Assembly (NCBI GenBank): GCA_023818995.1
Contig: JAMWDA010000098.1
Location: 1 to 5,802 of the forward strand
Reading direction: 5' to 3'
Source of the DNA: Candidatus Omnitrophota bacterium
GTDB taxonomy: Bacteria > Omnitrophota > Gorgyraeia > Duberdicusellales > 4484-171
DNA: 5,802 nucleotides
Notes under the pieces: generated by a model
The model's database searches: none
What the model was told of the DNA's origin: nothing
The model's input: only the letters and a program-made list of their open reading frames with translations
Translations under genes and position numbers: made by a program
Shown here: in pieces, positions 5,109 through 5,802 of the stretch
Position numbering within the stretch: position 1 is the stretch's first letter
How the letters are laid out: each line of letters opens with the position of its first letter

Positions 5109-5802
5109 ATGGAATACGAGGTAGTTATTGGTTTAGAAGTTCACGTTCAACTTAATACAGAATCAAAGATTTTTTGTTCCTGTTCTACACGTTTTGAGAG
5201 TCCACCCAACACTAATATTTGTCCTGTTTGCTGTGGGTATCCTGGCGTTTTACCTGTGTTAAACCGTAAAGCTTTAGAATTAGCGGTGAGAGTTTGTTTG
5301 GCATTAAACTGCAGGATAAATAAACGCATATATTTTGAGAGGAAGAATTACTTTTATCCTGACTTACCTAAAAACTACCAAATTTCCCAGTACAAGTTGC
5401 CTTTAGGAGAGAGTGGGTATTTAAATTTACCAGGAGGTAAGAGTATAAGAATTAAGAGAGTTCATCTAGAAGAGGATGCCGGCAAATTAATTCATCAAGA
5501 TACCTACTCGTTAATAGATTTTAATCGAACAGGAATCCCCCTCTTAGAGATAGTTACTGAACCGGATATAAATTCTCCCCAAGAAGCATTTGAATACTTA
5601 ACGTGGCTAAAGTTGACAATTCAATACATAGATGTTTCTACCTGCGATATGGAGAAAGGTTATCTTCGTTGTGATGCCAATATTTCTGTTAGAGAGAAAG
5701 GGCAAAATACTTTAGGAACCAAAGTTGAGCTTAAGAATATGAATTCTTTTAAAGGAGTAAGAGATGCTTTGGAATACGAAGCATATCGCCAGATAGATTG
5801 TT
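5109..5802 (+). CDS. gatB: Asp-tRNA(Asn)/Glu-tRNA(Gln) amidotransferase subunit B (3' truncated by window end)
   Basis: GatB binds the mischarged tRNA, phosphorylates its Glu or Asp side chain with ATP and receives ammonia from GatA. The window holds the first 231 residues of a protein that is usually about 475-480. The open frame reaches the edge, so the truncation is by sampling. It starts [15 protein letters not shown] and has a Cys4 zinc-type motif (Cys23, Cys25, Cys38, Cys41: FCSCST and ICPVC), which some GatB proteins such as that of S. aureus lack. Kinase-core landmarks follow: [17 protein letters not shown] (78-94), HLEEDAGK (119-126), [17 protein letters not shown] (137-153), RCDANISVR (187-195) and [12 protein letters not shown] (206-217). 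ATG 5109 is five bases after the gatA stop. The SD is weak (AGGTG 5091-5095), so coupling to gatA is likely. The C-terminal tRNA-binding domains lie outside. Confidence 0.96.
   Translation, partial: MEYEVVIGLEVHVQLNTESKIFCSCSTRFESPPNTNICPVCCGYPGVLPVLNRKALELAVRVCLALNCRINKRIYFERKNYFYPDLPKNYQISQYKLPLGESGYLNLPGGKSIRIKRVHLEEDAGKLIHQDTYSLIDFNRTGIPLLEIVTEPDINSPQEAFEYLTWLKLTIQYIDVSTCDMEKGYLRCDANISVREKGQNTLGTKVELKNMNSFKGVRDALEYEAYRQIDC

Noticed and set aside
5147..5329. Antisense open frame inside gatB
   Set aside because: It overlaps the conserved Cys4 region of gatB on the other strand and has no family features.

Overview
The window is a compact, all-plus-strand, AT-rich bacterial housekeeping segment. 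The coding strand is purine-rich, and arginine codons lean to AGA/AGG. In order it carries the tail of a V-type ATPase operon, a tRNA-Val gene, a translation cluster (thrS, infC, rpmI), a very small membrane-protein gene, and the tRNA amidotransferase operon gatC-gatA-gatB, with gatB running off the right edge. IF3, L35 and a Cys4-type GatB mark the source as bacterial. A V/A-type ATPase in a bacterium with a TGS-less ThrRS and gatCAB fits several lineages, many of them anaerobic or uncultured (an Omnitrophota-like candidate phylum is one guess). The sequence alone does not fix the taxon.

Region by region: positions 1-180 hold no convincing gene. They show two hairpins (95-119 and 147-170) ahead of a strong Shine-Dalgarno (SD) site for atpK, the membrane rotor (c/K) subunit. 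atpK has the residue pattern of sodium-binding V-ATPase rotors. Eleven bases after it comes tRNA-Val(TAC) at 643-717. Eleven bases after that, thrS begins with no SD sequence and no N-terminal TGS domain. infC follows thrS after one base. Its real start is the rare codon ATT at 2452, placed correctly after a GGAGGTG that lies inside the last codons of thrS. rpmI (L35) is next, but rplT (L20), its usual partner, is absent. In its place is a 34-residue single-pass membrane ORF with an excellent SD. gatC, gatA and gatB then follow at short spacing.

Functionally, most of the window serves translation: charging of tRNA-Thr, a valine tRNA, initiation factor 3, a 50S protein, and the transamidation enzyme that makes Gln-tRNA(Gln) and/or Asn-tRNA(Asn). 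The V-ATPase subunit belongs to the energy or ion-transport operon upstream. No terminator is evident between the genes, so read-through across the whole block is plausible. I see no mobile element, CRISPR array, defence system or sign of recent transfer. The points of interest are gene organisation and start-site biology, not a new multi-gene system.
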